NCBI RefSeq assembly: GCF_046297895.1
Contig: NZ_JBKBHC010000004.1
Span: 1-64,000, forward strand
Source of the DNA: Ferrovibrio sp046297895
GTDB taxonomy: Bacteria > Pseudomonadota > Alphaproteobacteria > Ferrovibrionales > Ferrovibrionaceae
Reading direction: 5' to 3'
DNA length: 64,000 nt
A model generated the notes under the pieces. It searched no databases. It had not been told where the DNA came from and saw only the letters and a list, made by a program, of their open reading frames with translations. The first letter of the stretch is position 1. Each line of letters starts with the position of its first letter. The position numbers were made by a program, and so were the translations under genes. Shown one piece after another: positions 9,215 through 16,848 of this stretch.

Positions 9215-9243
9215 TTGAAATGTTCTCATTGCCGGTCTAGTCT
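9215..9243 (+). promoter_or_regulatory. Predicted promoter giving a leaderless radical SAM transcript
   Basis: TTGAAA at 9215-9220, a 17-bp spacer, then TAGTCT at 9238-9243. Seven bases after the -10 places +1 exactly on the A of the ATG at 9250. No Shine-Dalgarno sequence precedes that ATG (the upstream bases are TCTCCCGCC). Confidence 0.5.
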
Positions 9244-9249
9244 CCCGCC

Positions 9250-10359
9250 ATGTCAAAAATCGTTCCGCGCGCCATTTCCACCCCCGCCGACCATGCACAT
9301 CCCGATGCGCGGCGCGGCCGGGGCGCGCTGAGCGCGGTGCGCAGCCGCTATGACTCGGAAACGCGCCAGCGCGAGGACGATGGCTGGGACAATCTGGAAA
9401 CCGGCGAGCCGATCCGAACCGTGCTGCATGAAGACAGCACGCGCAAAATCATCGCCTGGAACGACTCGCCCGACATTCCCTTCGACCGCTCGATCAATCC
9501 CTATCGCGGCTGCGAGCATGGCTGCATCTACTGTTTCGCGCGCCCCAGCCATGCCTATCTGGGTTTTTCGCCCGGGCTGGATTTCGAAACCCAGATCGTG
9601 TTCAAGCCCAACGCGGCGATGCTGCTGCGGCAGGAGCTGTCGGCGCGCGGCTATCGTCCGGCCACGCTCTCCATGGGCACCAACACCGATCCCTACCAGC
9701 CGGTGGAGCGCGAGCTGAAGATCACGCGCGCGATCCTCGAAGTGCTGCTGGAGACGCGCCATCCGCTCGGCATCGTCACCAAGAACCATCTGGTCACGCG
9801 CGACATCGACATCCTCTCCGAGATGGCAAAACTCGGGCTGGTGAAGGTGTTCGTCTCGCTCACCACGCTGGATCGCAAACTGGCCCGTGCCATGGAGCCG
9901 CGCGCCTCCACGCCGCCCAAGCGGCTGGAAGCCATCCGCATGCTCAACGACGCCGGCATTCCGGCCGGGGTGATGACGGCGCCGATGATTCCCGCCGTCA
10001 ACGACATGGAACTGGAACGCCTGCTGGAAGTGGCCTGGGAGGCCGGCGCGCGCGAGGCCGGCTGGGTGCTGCTGCGCCTGCCGTTCGAGCTGAAGGAGCT
10101 GTGGCGCGAATGGCTGGCCGAGCATTTCCCCGATCGCGCCGCCAAGGTGATGAAGCTGGTGCAGGAGGCACGCGGGGGGAAGGATTACGTGGCCGATTTC
10201 GGCGGCCGCATGCGTGGCGAGGGCGCCTATGCCGACCTGATCGCGCAGCGCTTCGCCCTGGCCATCAAACGCATCGGCTTCAACGAGCGGCGGCTGAGCC
10301 TGCGCAAGGACCTGTTCGTGCCGCCGGAAAAGGATGCGCGGCAGGGGCGATTGTTCTAG
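9250..10359 (+). CDS. Radical SAM protein, PA0069/SPL-like family
   Basis: A 369-residue protein with the radical SAM cluster motif C88-x3-C92-x2-C95 (RGCEHGCIYCFARP). This binds a 4Fe-4S cluster and S-adenosylmethionine to make a 5'-deoxyadenosyl radical. The surrounding pattern SINPYRGCEHGC and the following HAYLGFSPGLDFETQIVFK are typical of the PA0069-type radical SAM family, distantly related to spore photoproduct lyase; no substrate is established for it. The C-terminus is charged (RLSLRKDLFVPPEKDARQGRLF). The start lacks a Shine-Dalgarno sequence and coincides with the predicted transcription start, so the mRNA may be leaderless. Confidence 0.88.
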   Translation: MSKIVPRAISTPADHAHPDARRGRGALSAVRSRYDSETRQREDDGWDNLETGEPIRTVLHEDSTRKIIAWNDSPDIPFDRSINPYRGCEHGCIYCFARPSHAYLGFSPGLDFETQIVFKPNAAMLLRQELSARGYRPATLSMGTNTDPYQPVERELKITRAILEVLLETRHPLGIVTKNHLVTRDIDILSEMAKLGLVKVFVSLTTLDRKLARAMEPRASTPPKRLEAIRMLNDAGIPAGVMTAPMIPAVNDMELERLLEVAWEAGAREAGWVLLRLPFELKELWREWLAEHFPDRAAKVMKLVQEARGGKDYVADFGGRMRGEGAYADLIAQRFALAIKRIGFNERRLSLRKDLFVPPEKDARQGRLF

Positions 10360-10418
10360 GGCGGTTTCCGAGCCGGGCCTGCGACACTATCGCCTGCGTC
10401 GGCACGGTATTTACGCGC

Positions 10419-10424
10419 TATAAT
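10419..10424 (+). promoter_or_regulatory. Consensus -10 box immediately before the 10433 gene
   Basis: A perfect TATAAT lies at 10419-10424, placing transcription start at about 10431, two bases before the ATG at 10433. There is no ribosome-binding site between them and the -35 is poor. This suggests a leaderless mRNA. Confidence 0.4.
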
Positions 10425-10432
10425 TTTAAATC

Positions 10433-10738
10433 ATGACCGCCCGCCGCAGATATGGCCCGCGCCGCCTGATCGCCTGGATGCCGCCGCATGTGCGCTTCCT
10501 GGGCCTGCATGCGCTGGTCGGTTTTGCTCTGGCCTCGGTATTCGTGGCGGCGGTGATCTGGAGCAATGCCTTTGGGCTTGGCCGCCTGCTGCTCGACACC
10601 GCCCTGCATCCCATGCCGGTACTGCTGCTGTGGTTCTTCACCGGGCTCACCTTCGGCAGCGTGCAGATGGGCGCGGCCGTGATGTTCCAGAACGATGTGC
10701 TGTTCCGCGATCCCGACGAGGACGAGCCCTTTTACTGA
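10433..10738 (+). CDS. Small two-helix membrane protein, unknown function
   Basis: A 101-residue protein not recognised as a named family. It has a basic N-terminus (ARRRYGPRR) and two hydrophobic segments: about residues 24-45 (LHALVGFALASVFVAAVIW) and 60-83 (PVLLLWFFTGLTFGSVQMGAAVM). The tail is acidic (DPDEDEPFY). By the positive-inside rule the N-terminus is cytoplasmic. It lies 73 bp after the radical SAM gene and converges with the 71-residue gene at 10748. A consensus TATAAT directly before the ATG suggests its own promoter. Confidence 0.7.
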   Translation: MTARRRYGPRRLIAWMPPHVRFLGLHALVGFALASVFVAAVIWSNAFGLGRLLLDTALHPMPVLLLWFFTGLTFGSVQMGAAVMFQNDVLFRDPDEDEPFY

Positions 10739-10747
10739 GGTCGTAAT

Positions 10748-10963
10748 CTAGGGCCGCATGAACTCATAATCGCGGTCTTCCAGGTTCTCGATCACGAACA
10801 TCAGTTCCGACCTGATATCCGCGATGCTGCGCCGGGTCTTCAGCACGCGCACGGCATCGGCGATCAGGTCGCTGGCCACCGTCTCGGGCGGGATGGCGTG
10901 CTGCGCGGCCTCGGCGAGGGCTGCTTCCACATGGCGGTGCACGAGTTCATAGGCGCTGGTCAT
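10748..10963 (-). CDS. 71-residue conserved-looking protein under FNR/FixK-type control
   Basis: A small soluble, mostly helical protein of unknown function (MTSAYELVHRHVEAALAE...ENLEDRDYEFMRP) with no membrane segment and no cysteine. The frame is open to 11077, but the ATG at 10963 is preferred: it has a good ribosome-binding site (AAGGGGAAG) and lies just 3' of a well-formed promoter. That promoter carries a perfect FNR/FixK box centred at -41.5, so the gene is probably induced under low oxygen. It converges with the membrane-protein gene at 10433. Confidence 0.72.
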   Translation of the reverse strand: MTSAYELVHRHVEAALAEAAQHAIPPETVASDLIADAVRVLKTRRSIADIRSELMFVIENLEDRDYEFMRP

Positions 10964-10984
10964 GGGCTTCCCCTTTGCCGCTGC

Positions 10985-11026
10985 AGAATGGCGGCCCGGG
11001 CCCGGGGTGGCCTTGATGAAGATCAA
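10985..11026 (-). promoter_or_regulatory. FNR/FixK class II promoter
   Basis: On the minus strand TTGATGAAGATCAA (11026-11013) is a perfect TTGAT-N4-ATCAA site. CATTCT at 10990-10985 is the -10. With +1 at 10978 the box centre falls at -41.5, exactly the spacing of activator-dependent class II FNR/CRP promoters. The 5' leader would be 15 nt and contains the ribosome-binding site of the 10963 gene. Confidence 0.7.
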
Positions 11027-11151
11027 GCGGCGTCCGGCATGCGATGGTATGCGCGATGGGCCGGATCGGGGCGCCAAAAATTCAGGCTGGCCGTTTGTTC
11101 TTGTTTATGATATGTTCTTTTTTGTCAGGGCAAATGATTTCAAGGGGATAA

Positions 11152-11223
11152 CGACGCAAAACCGACTCAAAACGACGCAAAAGCCGCTGCCGGCGACGCA
11201 AAACCGGTCGCCTCGGGCGCAAA
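11152..11223. repeat. Helically phased CGACGCAAAA repeats / A-tracts
   Basis: CGACGCAAAA occurs at 11152, 11173 and 11194, with a one-mismatch copy (CGACTCAAAA) at 11163. Their AAAA tracts start at 11158, 11169, 11179 and 11200, and a shorter AAA at 11221. Intervals are 11, 10, 21 and 21 bp, i.e. one or two helical turns. Phased A-tracts of this kind bend DNA. The stretch is non-coding, in the 338-bp gap between the 10963 and 11302 genes. Confidence 0.75.
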
Positions 11224-11254
11224 GGCGCCGGCGCCAGCCGGCTTTAAGCGCCAA

Positions 11255-11288
11255 TCAGGCCGGCCTCTGGGTCAGGCCGGCCTCTGGG
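11255..11288. repeat. 17-bp perfect tandem duplication
   Basis: TCAGGCCGGCCTCTGGG occurs twice head to tail (11255-11271 and 11272-11288), 14 bp downstream of the stop of the CBS-DUF294 gene. Each unit contains the palindrome AGGCCGGCCT. No gene is seen here. Confidence 0.85.
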
Positions 11289-11301
11289 AAGGGGCTGCGA
11301 G

Positions 11302-12777
11302 TCACGTGGGCCCGTCGGGCTGCGTCAGGCTGGCCTGGCTGGTCAGCACGCCCTGGATCATGTCAGGCAGCAGATCGAGGTGTTTCAGGGCCGCCTTCAG
11401 GCGGTCGCGGTCGCGGCGGTTCAGCGCGTCCGGGTCGATCTTGCTGCCGGGTTCGCGGCCGGCGGCCAGGTCGGCGATCTGCTGTTCCAGGATCAGGCGC
11501 AGCAGCAGGCCCTGGGCCTCGATCAGGCCGTTCAGGTCCTCCGGGCCGATCAGGCCCACCCGGCCCACGGCGCGCAGGCGCTCGTCGGTGGCGGTGGCGT
11601 TGCTGCCCAGCTTCAGCGCCATCAGCCGCGCCGCGCTCACCAGCGGCAGCAGGCCGCCGAGCTTGAGGTCCACCCTGCCGCCCTCGCCGGCGCGCAGGCG
11701 GCCGAAGAAGCCGATGGCGGGATGCAGCTGCGCCGTCTGCTCGGCCAGCAGGCGCAGGAAGACCGGCGAGGAGCGCGCCGCCGCCAGCGCCTCGTTGCGC
11801 AGGCCCTCGCCCAGGCGCAGCGCGCCGTAGACGGGCTTGAGGTCGTAGAAGATGTCGACGTTCAGCAGCGCCTCGGGCGAGTGGCGCTTGATCCAGTCGG
11901 TCACGCGGCTGCGCCACTGGCCCTGGGCACCGCGCCAGCCCGGGTTCTTGGCCATCACGCCGCCCTTGCAATAGGGGATGCCGGCGGCGTCCAGCAGGTC
12001 GGCCACGCGTTCGCCGGCGCGGGCATACCAGCCATCGTCCTCGCTGCTGCCGGCATGTACGATGGCGTTGTCCTGGTCGGGCTTCAGCAGGCTTTCGCCG
12101 CGCCCGCCCGAGCCCAGCACCAGCATGCACCAGGGCGCCGGTGCCGGCTGGCCCTCGGCCTGCATCTGCGCCTCGACGATGGCGCTGGCGCGCGCGGTGA
12201 TGTCGCAGTAGATGCCCGAGATCACGGCCGCCACCTCGCGCGCGCCGCTGCCATCCTGCAGCAGATGCGTCGCCAGTTGCGGCAATGCGGCACGGGCATG
12301 GCCCAGTTCTTCCGCCGTCTGCGCCACGTCCAGCTCATCAGCGATCACCTGGCCGTCCAGCGCGCGCAGCGCCAGCAGGGCGCGGGCCGAGACCATGCCG
12401 GTATAACGTCCGGCATCGTCGGTCACCGGCAGGTAGCGCAGGTTCATGCGGCGCATGCGGCCGATGGCGCGGAACATGAAGGCGCTTTCGTTGATCGCCA
12501 CCACCTCGCGGGTCATGATGTCGCCCGCGCTCAAACCCAGCGCCGCCGCGGCATGTTTGCCCAGCGCGCGGGTGATGTCGCGTTCGGTCAGGATGCCCAC
12601 CACCTGGTCGAAGCGGTTGGTCACCAGCAGCGCGCCGCGCGCATCCTCGGCCATGCGCCTGGCGATGGCGGGCAGCAGCGCGTCCTCGGCGATGGTCTGC
12701 GCCGGGCTGCGCATGATCTCGGCCACGCGCCGGCGATAGGGTTCCAGGTCGGGCACATGCGCGGGTATGTCAGCCAT
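11302..12777 (-). CDS. CBS-pair / DUF294 nucleotidyltransferase-like signalling protein
   Basis: A 491-residue cytoplasmic protein. Two CBS domains (about residues 20-138, e.g. VTNRFDQVVGILTERDI and LPVTDDAGRYTGMVSARAL) precede a GlnD-like nucleotidyltransferase domain. Its active-site motif is GSGGRGE (222-228) followed by D234 and D236, and an all-helical DUF294 C-terminal region completes the protein. CBS pairs sense adenine nucleotides; the transferase fold predicts nucleotidylylation of a partner, but the substrate is unknown. The frame is open to 12852; the ATG at 12777 is preferred because it overlaps the exonuclease stop by 8 bp, implying coupled translation. Genes of this type often accompany acetate-permease-like symporters, as here across the divergent promoter. 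Confidence 0.9.
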   Translation of the reverse strand: MADIPAHVPDLEPYRRRVAEIMRSPAQTIAEDALLPAIARRMAEDARGALLVTNRFDQVVGILTERDITRALGKHAAAALGLSAGDIMTREVVAINESAFMFRAIGRMRRMNLRYLPVTDDAGRYTGMVSARALLALRALDGQVIADELDVAQTAEELGHARAALPQLATHLLQDGSGAREVAAVISGIYCDITARASAIVEAQMQAEGQPAPAPWCMLVLGSGGRGESLLKPDQDNAIVHAGSSEDDGWYARAGERVADLLDAAGIPYCKGGVMAKNPGWRGAQGQWRSRVTDWIKRHSPEALLNVDIFYDLKPVYGALRLGEGLRNEALAAARSSPVFLRLLAEQTAQLHPAIGFFGRLRAGEGGRVDLKLGGLLPLVSAARLMALKLGSNATATDERLRAVGRVGLIGPEDLNGLIEAQGLLLRLILEQQIADLAAGREPGSKIDPDALNRRDRDRLKAALKHLDLLPDMIQGVLTSQASLTQPDGPT

Positions 12778-13531
12778 GGCCCGATCTCCCGGCATGGGCC
12801 AGGCCGTGCGGCAGCAGCATCTCGATGGCCCATCCCGCATTGCCCTGGCCATGCAGGATGTCGCGCTGCTTCTGCATCAACGCCTGCGCGCCGCCCAGCG
12901 TGGCGACGCCGATGCGCGTCAGCGCCGGCAGCATGCGGGCCCAGATGCCCAGGCAGGCCTCGGCGTCGCCCAGGGCCGTGTGGCGGCCGCCGATGGCGAT
13001 GCCGAACTCGGCGGCCACATGCTCCAGCGTGATGGTGGCCGCGCGCGGCTTCAGCCCGGCATAGAGCAGGCCCAGATCCAGCGCGGCGGCCGGCGGATGA
13101 TAGGGCAGGCGGTGGCGTTCCGCCTCGTGCCGCAGCAGCGCCAGGTCGTAGGCGATGTTGTGGCCGATCATCACGCGGCCCTGCCAGCCAAGCTGCAGGC
13201 TGGGCCAGACCAGCGGCAGGGAGGGCGCAGTGGCCACCATCTCGTCGCCGATGCCGTGGATCGCCGTCGAGGCCGGCGGAATCTTCACCCCGGGATGCAC
13301 CAGGAAATCGACCGGCGGCATGTCCTGCAGCTCGGCGCCGCGGCAGGGCAGGCCGCCAATCGAGACCAGCCGGTCGCGGCGCACGTTCAGTCCCGTCGTC
13401 TCGGTGTCGAACAGCAGGGCGGGCAGGGTGGACAGCGGTTCGTCGGCCGGCAGGGTGAAGCGGGCGGCGACGGGTGCCGAGCGGACCGCGCCCAGCAGGC
13501 GCTGCATCCCGCCGATCAGCCGCCGCCGCAT
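12770..13531 (-). CDS. DnaQ-like 3'-5' exonuclease
   Basis: A 253-residue DEDDh exonuclease domain protein. Exo I is FDTETTGL (D42, E44), Exo II is GHNIAYDLALL (D129), and Exo III is GRHTALGDAEA (H184, D189), so all catalytic residues are present. It resembles the epsilon subunit of DNA polymerase III but sits in an operon with the CBS-DUF294 protein rather than with replication genes. It is therefore more likely a stand-alone nuclease linked to that signalling module. It starts 3 bp after the stop of the upstream unknown gene. Confidence 0.9.
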   Translation of the reverse strand: MRRRLIGGMQRLLGAVRSAPVAARFTLPADEPLSTLPALLFDTETTGLNVRRDRLVSIGGLPCRGAELQDMPPVDFLVHPGVKIPPASTAIHGIGDEMVATAPSLPLVWPSLQLGWQGRVMIGHNIAYDLALLRHEAERHRLPYHPPAAALDLGLLYAGLKPRAATITLEHVAAEFGIAIGGRHTALGDAEACLGIWARMLPALTRIGVATLGGAQALMQKQRDILHGQGNAGWAIEMLLPHGLAHAGRSGHG

Positions 13532-13534
13532 GGC

Positions 13535-14134
13535 CTATGCCGTCAGCGCCGCGACCAGCGCATCGCGGCGGAAGCGCTTGAGCATCGAGGCATGGGCGGC
13601 CAGCGCATGCAGGCGCAGGTCGCCGTTGATCACCTCGCGGTCGTTGCGCTTCAGCCGGTCGGCGATCGGCACCAGTTGATGGATCAGCTTCGCCGTTTCG
13701 GTCACCACCTGCTCCGGCGAGGCCGGCTCCGACTGGCGGGCCAGGGCAAAGCGGCTGTCGAAGGCAGCGATGGCATCGGCCCAGTCCCGGCGGTGCGCAG
13801 GTACCTCTTCATTCAGGATGGCCCGATAAAGGGCCGCCAGCGAATCGCCCAGCCGGCGCCGGGCCTCGGCATCCCCTGGGCGCAGCCAGCCCTCGATCAG
13901 GATCAGCATGTCGGCCAGGGTGCCGGCAAAGGCCTCCCAGCGGCAGAGTTCCTGCTGGTCCCGGAAGGCGGGCTCGGTCAGCAACTTCTCGTAGTCGTAC
14001 ATGGTCTTGACGCGGCAATAGCCGATCACCGTCTTCTGGGCCAGATAGGCGGCTTCGCCAGCGGCAAAGGCTTTCAGCTCGTCTGGCGTCGAAACCGACG
14101 GTGGAAAAAAGAACTCGAGTGTGCGGCGCAGCAA
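13535..14134 (-). CDS. Conserved-looking protein of unknown function, first gene of CBS-DUF294 operon
   Basis: A 199-residue soluble, helix-rich protein; no family is recognised. It opens MLRRTLEFFFPPSVSTPDELKAFA and contains YCRVKTMYDYEKLL. It has two cysteines, no signal peptide and no membrane segment. It is the promoter-proximal gene of a three-gene operon with the exonuclease (3-bp gap) and the CBS-DUF294 protein, divergent from the DUF4212/symporter pair. A plausible promoter-like TTGACA lies at 14178-14173 on the minus strand. Confidence 0.72.
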   Translation of the reverse strand: MLRRTLEFFFPPSVSTPDELKAFAAGEAAYLAQKTVIGYCRVKTMYDYEKLLTEPAFRDQQELCRWEAFAGTLADMLILIEGWLRPGDAEARRRLGDSLAALYRAILNEEVPAHRRDWADAIAAFDSRFALARQSEPASPEQVVTETAKLIHQLVPIADRLKRNDREVINGDLRLHALAAHASMLKRFRRDALVAALTA

Positions 14135-14160
14135 AATGCGTTTCTCCCCTGTGGTACGCT

Positions 14161-14172
14161 GGCATAAATGCC
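14161..14172. promoter_or_regulatory. Inverted repeat in the symporter / CBS-DUF294 divergent promoter
   Basis: GGCATAAATGCC is a 12-bp inverted repeat (GGCAT/ATGCC with AA centre) in the 175-bp divergent gap. It lies directly 3' of a minus-strand TTGACA (14178-14173), where it would cover the -35/-10 spacer of the 14134 operon. It could be an operator; no regulator can be assigned. Confidence 0.35.
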
Positions 14173-14309
14173 TGTCAAACCTCGCTTAAACTTTGGTCTA
14201 ATGGGCTGCGGCAAGTGCCGACTCCTATACTGCACGAAGCTGGCGTGCGGGTCGAATCCGCCGTCAGGCGCATAACCGAAGCATAAACAACAAGGGGCAG
14301 GAGCGCTTC

Positions 14310-14576
14310 ATGTCAGACCTAACTCCGGAAAAGGCCAAGGCCTATTGGGCCAGAACGTCCGGCCTCATGTGGACGATGCTGGCGATCTGGTTCTTCTTCG
14401 GCTTCGTGGTGCACTTCTTCGCGCCGCAGCTGAACAATATCCGCATCATCGGCTTCCCGCTCGGCTTCTACATGGCTGCGCAGGGCTCGCTGATCGCCTT
14501 CGTCGTGTCGCTGTTCTGGTTCGCCTCGAAGCAGAATTCGATCGACGAGGAATTCGGCGTCGCCGAAGACGAATAA
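14310..14576 (+). CDS. DUF4212 small subunit of sodium/solute symporter
   Basis: An 88-residue membrane protein with two transmembrane segments, about 18-37 (SGLMWTMLAIWFFFGFVVHFF) and 48-68 (LGFYMAAQGSLIAFVVSLFWF). These match the DUF4212 family, found almost always immediately upstream of an ActP-type sodium:solute symporter and presumed to be its small partner. The pair is conserved here with a 19-bp gap. The ribosome-binding site (AAGGGGCAGGAG) lies 8-19 nt before the ATG. Confidence 0.9.
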   Translation: MSDLTPEKAKAYWARTSGLMWTMLAIWFFFGFVVHFFAPQLNNIRIIGFPLGFYMAAQGSLIAFVVSLFWFASKQNSIDEEFGVAEDE

Positions 14577-14595
14577 CCCAGGGGGGAACGCCACT

Positions 14596-16440
14596 ATGGC
14601 AAACGCAAACGACAAGGGCGGCGGTTTTATCGCCAACCTCGGCAAGATTTACGGGTTGTACACGGGCGGCTTCGCCGTTTTCGTGATCATCCTCGCAATC
14701 CTCGAACAGATGGGCGTCTCCAATCAGGTGATCGGCTATCTGTTCGTGTTCATGACGATCGGCGTCTACGCGTTGATCGGCGTGATCTCACGCACGGCGG
14801 AAATGGGCGAATACTACGTCGCCGGCCGCAAGGTGCCAGCCTTCTACAACGGCATGGCGACGGGCTCGGACTGGATGTCCGCGGCATCGTTCATCGGCAT
14901 GGCCGGTTCGCTCTACCTGCTCGGCTATGACGGCCTCGCCTTCGTGCTCGGCTGGACCGGCGGCTACCTGCTGGTGTCGATCCTGCTGGCGCCGTATCTG
15001 CGCAAGTTCGGCCAGTACACGGTGCCCGACTTCCTCGGCGCCCGTTACGGCGGCAACCTGGCGCGCTTCGTCGGCGTGATCGTGCTGATCTCGGCCTCGT
15101 TCACCTACGTGACGGCGCAGATCTTCGGCGTGGGCATCATCGCCTCCCGCTTCCTCGGCATCTCGTTCGAGGTCGCGGTGTTCGTCGGTCTGGCCGGCAT
15201 CCTGGTCTGCTCGATGCTGGGTGGCATGCGCGCGGTGACCTGGACCCAGGTGGCGCAGTACATCATCCTGATCATCGCCTACCTGATCCCGGTGGTCATC
15301 CTGTCGACCCAGCTTACCGGCGTTCCGATCCCGCAGCTGATGTATGGTCAGGCGCTGGAGAAGATCGCGGCACTCGAACCGGCCCTGGGCGTCGTGAAGA
15401 CCCACACGGCCACCTTCTCGAATGCCAAGGGCGAGATGAACTTCACCGACGGTCTGAACTTCTTCGCGCTGATCCTCTGCTTGATGGTGGGTACGGCTGC
15501 CCTGCCGCACATTCTGATGCGTTACTTCACCACGCCGAGCGTGCGTGAGGCTCGTCAGTCGGTGGCATGGAGCCTGTTCTTCATCTTCCTGCTGTACTTC
15601 ACCGCGCCGTCCTATGCCGCCTTCGCGAAGCTGGAAGTTTACCAGAACGTGATCGGCCAGCAGATCTCGGCCCTGCCAGGCTGGGTGCAGTCATGGGGTT
15701 CGATCGGTCTGGTCGGCGCCTGCGACGCAGCCGATGCCGCGCAGAAGTTCGCGCTTTGCGCCGGTGTGAAGGGTAACGCTGACGGCATCCTGCAGCTCAG
15801 CGAGTTCCGCATCCATACGGACGCCATCGTTCTGGCGACTCCGGAGATCGCGGGTCTGCCCTACGTCATCGCGGGCCTGGTCGCGGCCGGCGGTCTGGCG
15901 GCGGCGCTCAGCACGGCCGACGGCCTGCTGCTCGCCATCGCAAACGCTCTCAGCCATGACATCTACTACCGCATGATCGACCCGAATGCGCCGACCAAGC
16001 GTCGCCTGATCATCAGCCGCGTGCTGCTGATCATCGTGGCGATTGCCGCGGCGTATACGGCGGCGCAGAAGCCCTCGACCATCCTCGCGATGGTGGCCTG
16101 GGCCTTCTCGATCGCCGCTTCGGGCCTGTTCCCGGCGCTGGTGATGGGCATCTGGTGGAAACGCACGAGCAATGTCGGCGCCGTTGCCGGCATGATCGCG
16201 GGTTACGGCGTCTGCCTGTACTACCTGATCATGACCCAGTTCTATGGCATGCCGCTGTGGTTCGGGGTGCGCAACATCTCCTGCGGCCTCTTCGGCATTC
16301 CTGCGGCCTTCATCGTCACCTACGTGGTGAGCTTGATGACCGCGGCGCCGTCGAAGGAAATGCAGGATTTCATCGACAGCATCCGCGTTCCCAAGGGCGA
16401 CGTTAAGCTCGCCCGGGCCGAGGACGCGGTCATTCACTAA
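14596..16440 (+). CDS. Sodium:solute symporter (SSS family, acetate permease ActP-like)
   Basis: A 614-residue inner-membrane protein with about 13-14 hydrophobic helices. SSS-family hallmarks include EYYVAGRKVPAFYNGMATGSDWMSAASFIG in the first helices and GLAAALSTADGLLLAIANALSHDIYY, the conserved sodium-site helix region. The family imports acetate, pyruvate or other small carboxylates with sodium; the DUF4212 pairing points to the acetate/carboxylate branch. The insertion DAADAAQKFALCAGVKG (about residue 377-393) is a periplasmic loop with a cysteine pair. A strong terminator follows 24 bp after the stop. Confidence 0.92.
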   Translation: MANANDKGGGFIANLGKIYGLYTGGFAVFVIILAILEQMGVSNQVIGYLFVFMTIGVYALIGVISRTAEMGEYYVAGRKVPAFYNGMATGSDWMSAASFIGMAGSLYLLGYDGLAFVLGWTGGYLLVSILLAPYLRKFGQYTVPDFLGARYGGNLARFVGVIVLISASFTYVTAQIFGVGIIASRFLGISFEVAVFVGLAGILVCSMLGGMRAVTWTQVAQYIILIIAYLIPVVILSTQLTGVPIPQLMYGQALEKIAALEPALGVVKTHTATFSNAKGEMNFTDGLNFFALILCLMVGTAALPHILMRYFTTPSVREARQSVAWSLFFIFLLYFTAPSYAAFAKLEVYQNVIGQQISALPGWVQSWGSIGLVGACDAADAAQKFALCAGVKGNADGILQLSEFRIHTDAIVLATPEIAGLPYVIAGLVAAGGLAAALSTADGLLLAIANALSHDIYYRMIDPNAPTKRRLIISRVLLIIVAIAAAYTAAQKPSTILAMVAWAFSIAASGLFPALVMGIWWKRTSNVGAVAGMIAGYGVCLYYLIMTQFYGMPLWFGVRNISCGLFGIPAAFIVTYVVSLMTAAPSKEMQDFIDSIRVPKGDVKLARAEDAVIH

Positions 16441-16463
16441 AGCACACCGCTTCTTGTCGGTGG

Positions 16464-16502
16464 CGGCGGGGGCCTTATACTGGCCCCCGCCGTTTTCTTT
16501 TT
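16464..16502 (+). terminator. Rho-independent terminator after the symporter gene
   Basis: A perfect 11-bp stem: CGGCGGGGGCC (16464-16474) pairs with GGCCCCCGCCG (16482-16492) around a 7-nt loop, followed by TTTTCTTTTT. It lies between the symporter stop and the small membrane gene at 16525. Confidence 0.92.
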
Positions 16503-16524
16503 GGGTTTCTTTTCCGGATTATCA

Positions 16525-16848
16525 ATGACATCGCAGCCCGACTTCTTCTGGAGCTTTCTGCCCTACTGGGCGGTCAGCTACGCGCTGGCCCTGATCGCCT
16601 GGACCTGCGTCGGGCGGTTTCTGATGACCGCCTTCTTGCCGCCGGACCATCCGAACTACATTTTCCGCTGGTTCAAGTTGCTGACCAACTGGGCGGTATG
16701 GCTCACCGATTTCATCACGCCGCGCTTCGTCAACCTGCGCTTCTTGCCGCTGGTGACGGCCTTCTGGGCCTTCGCCCTGCGCTACGTGGCGCATTTCATC
16801 TTCGCCGCCAATGGCATGGCCCCCAGCCTGGTGCAGGCCGCATCATGA
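16525..16848 (+). CDS. Small membrane protein, YggT-like appearance
   Basis: A 107-residue protein with two or three hydrophobic segments (residues about 8-33, 50-65 and 76-96). The part FRWFKLLTNWAVWLTDFITPRF followed by LRFLPLVTAFWAFALRYV recalls the YggT repeat, which also has a short loop ending in TP between a membrane-facing helix and a hydrophobic helix; this is a weak resemblance. An in-frame TTG lies at 16501 inside the terminator, so the ATG at 16525 is used. Its stop overlaps the next start (ATGA). The three small genes 16525-17554 form one unit; their role is unknown. Confidence 0.7.
   Translation: MTSQPDFFWSFLPYWAVSYALALIAWTCVGRFLMTAFLPPDHPNYIFRWFKLLTNWAVWLTDFITPRFVNLRFLPLVTAFWAFALRYVAHFIFAANGMAPSLVQAAS

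Noticed and set aside
11152..11203. CGACGCAAAA repeats as a CRISPR array
   Set aside because: Units are 10 bp with 0-11 bp spacing, far too short for repeat-spacer structure, and no cas gene is near.
10962..11666. 234-codon plus-strand frame covering the non-coding gap and the end of the CBS-DUF294 gene
   Set aside because: Mostly low-complexity Arg/Gly/Pro, runs antisense into a real gene, and the repeats in it are better explained as DNA-level features.
14140..14310. Sigma-54 (-24/-12) promoter before the DUF4212 gene
   Set aside because: No GG and GC dinucleotides with the required 10-bp spacing in a TGGCAC/TTGC context.
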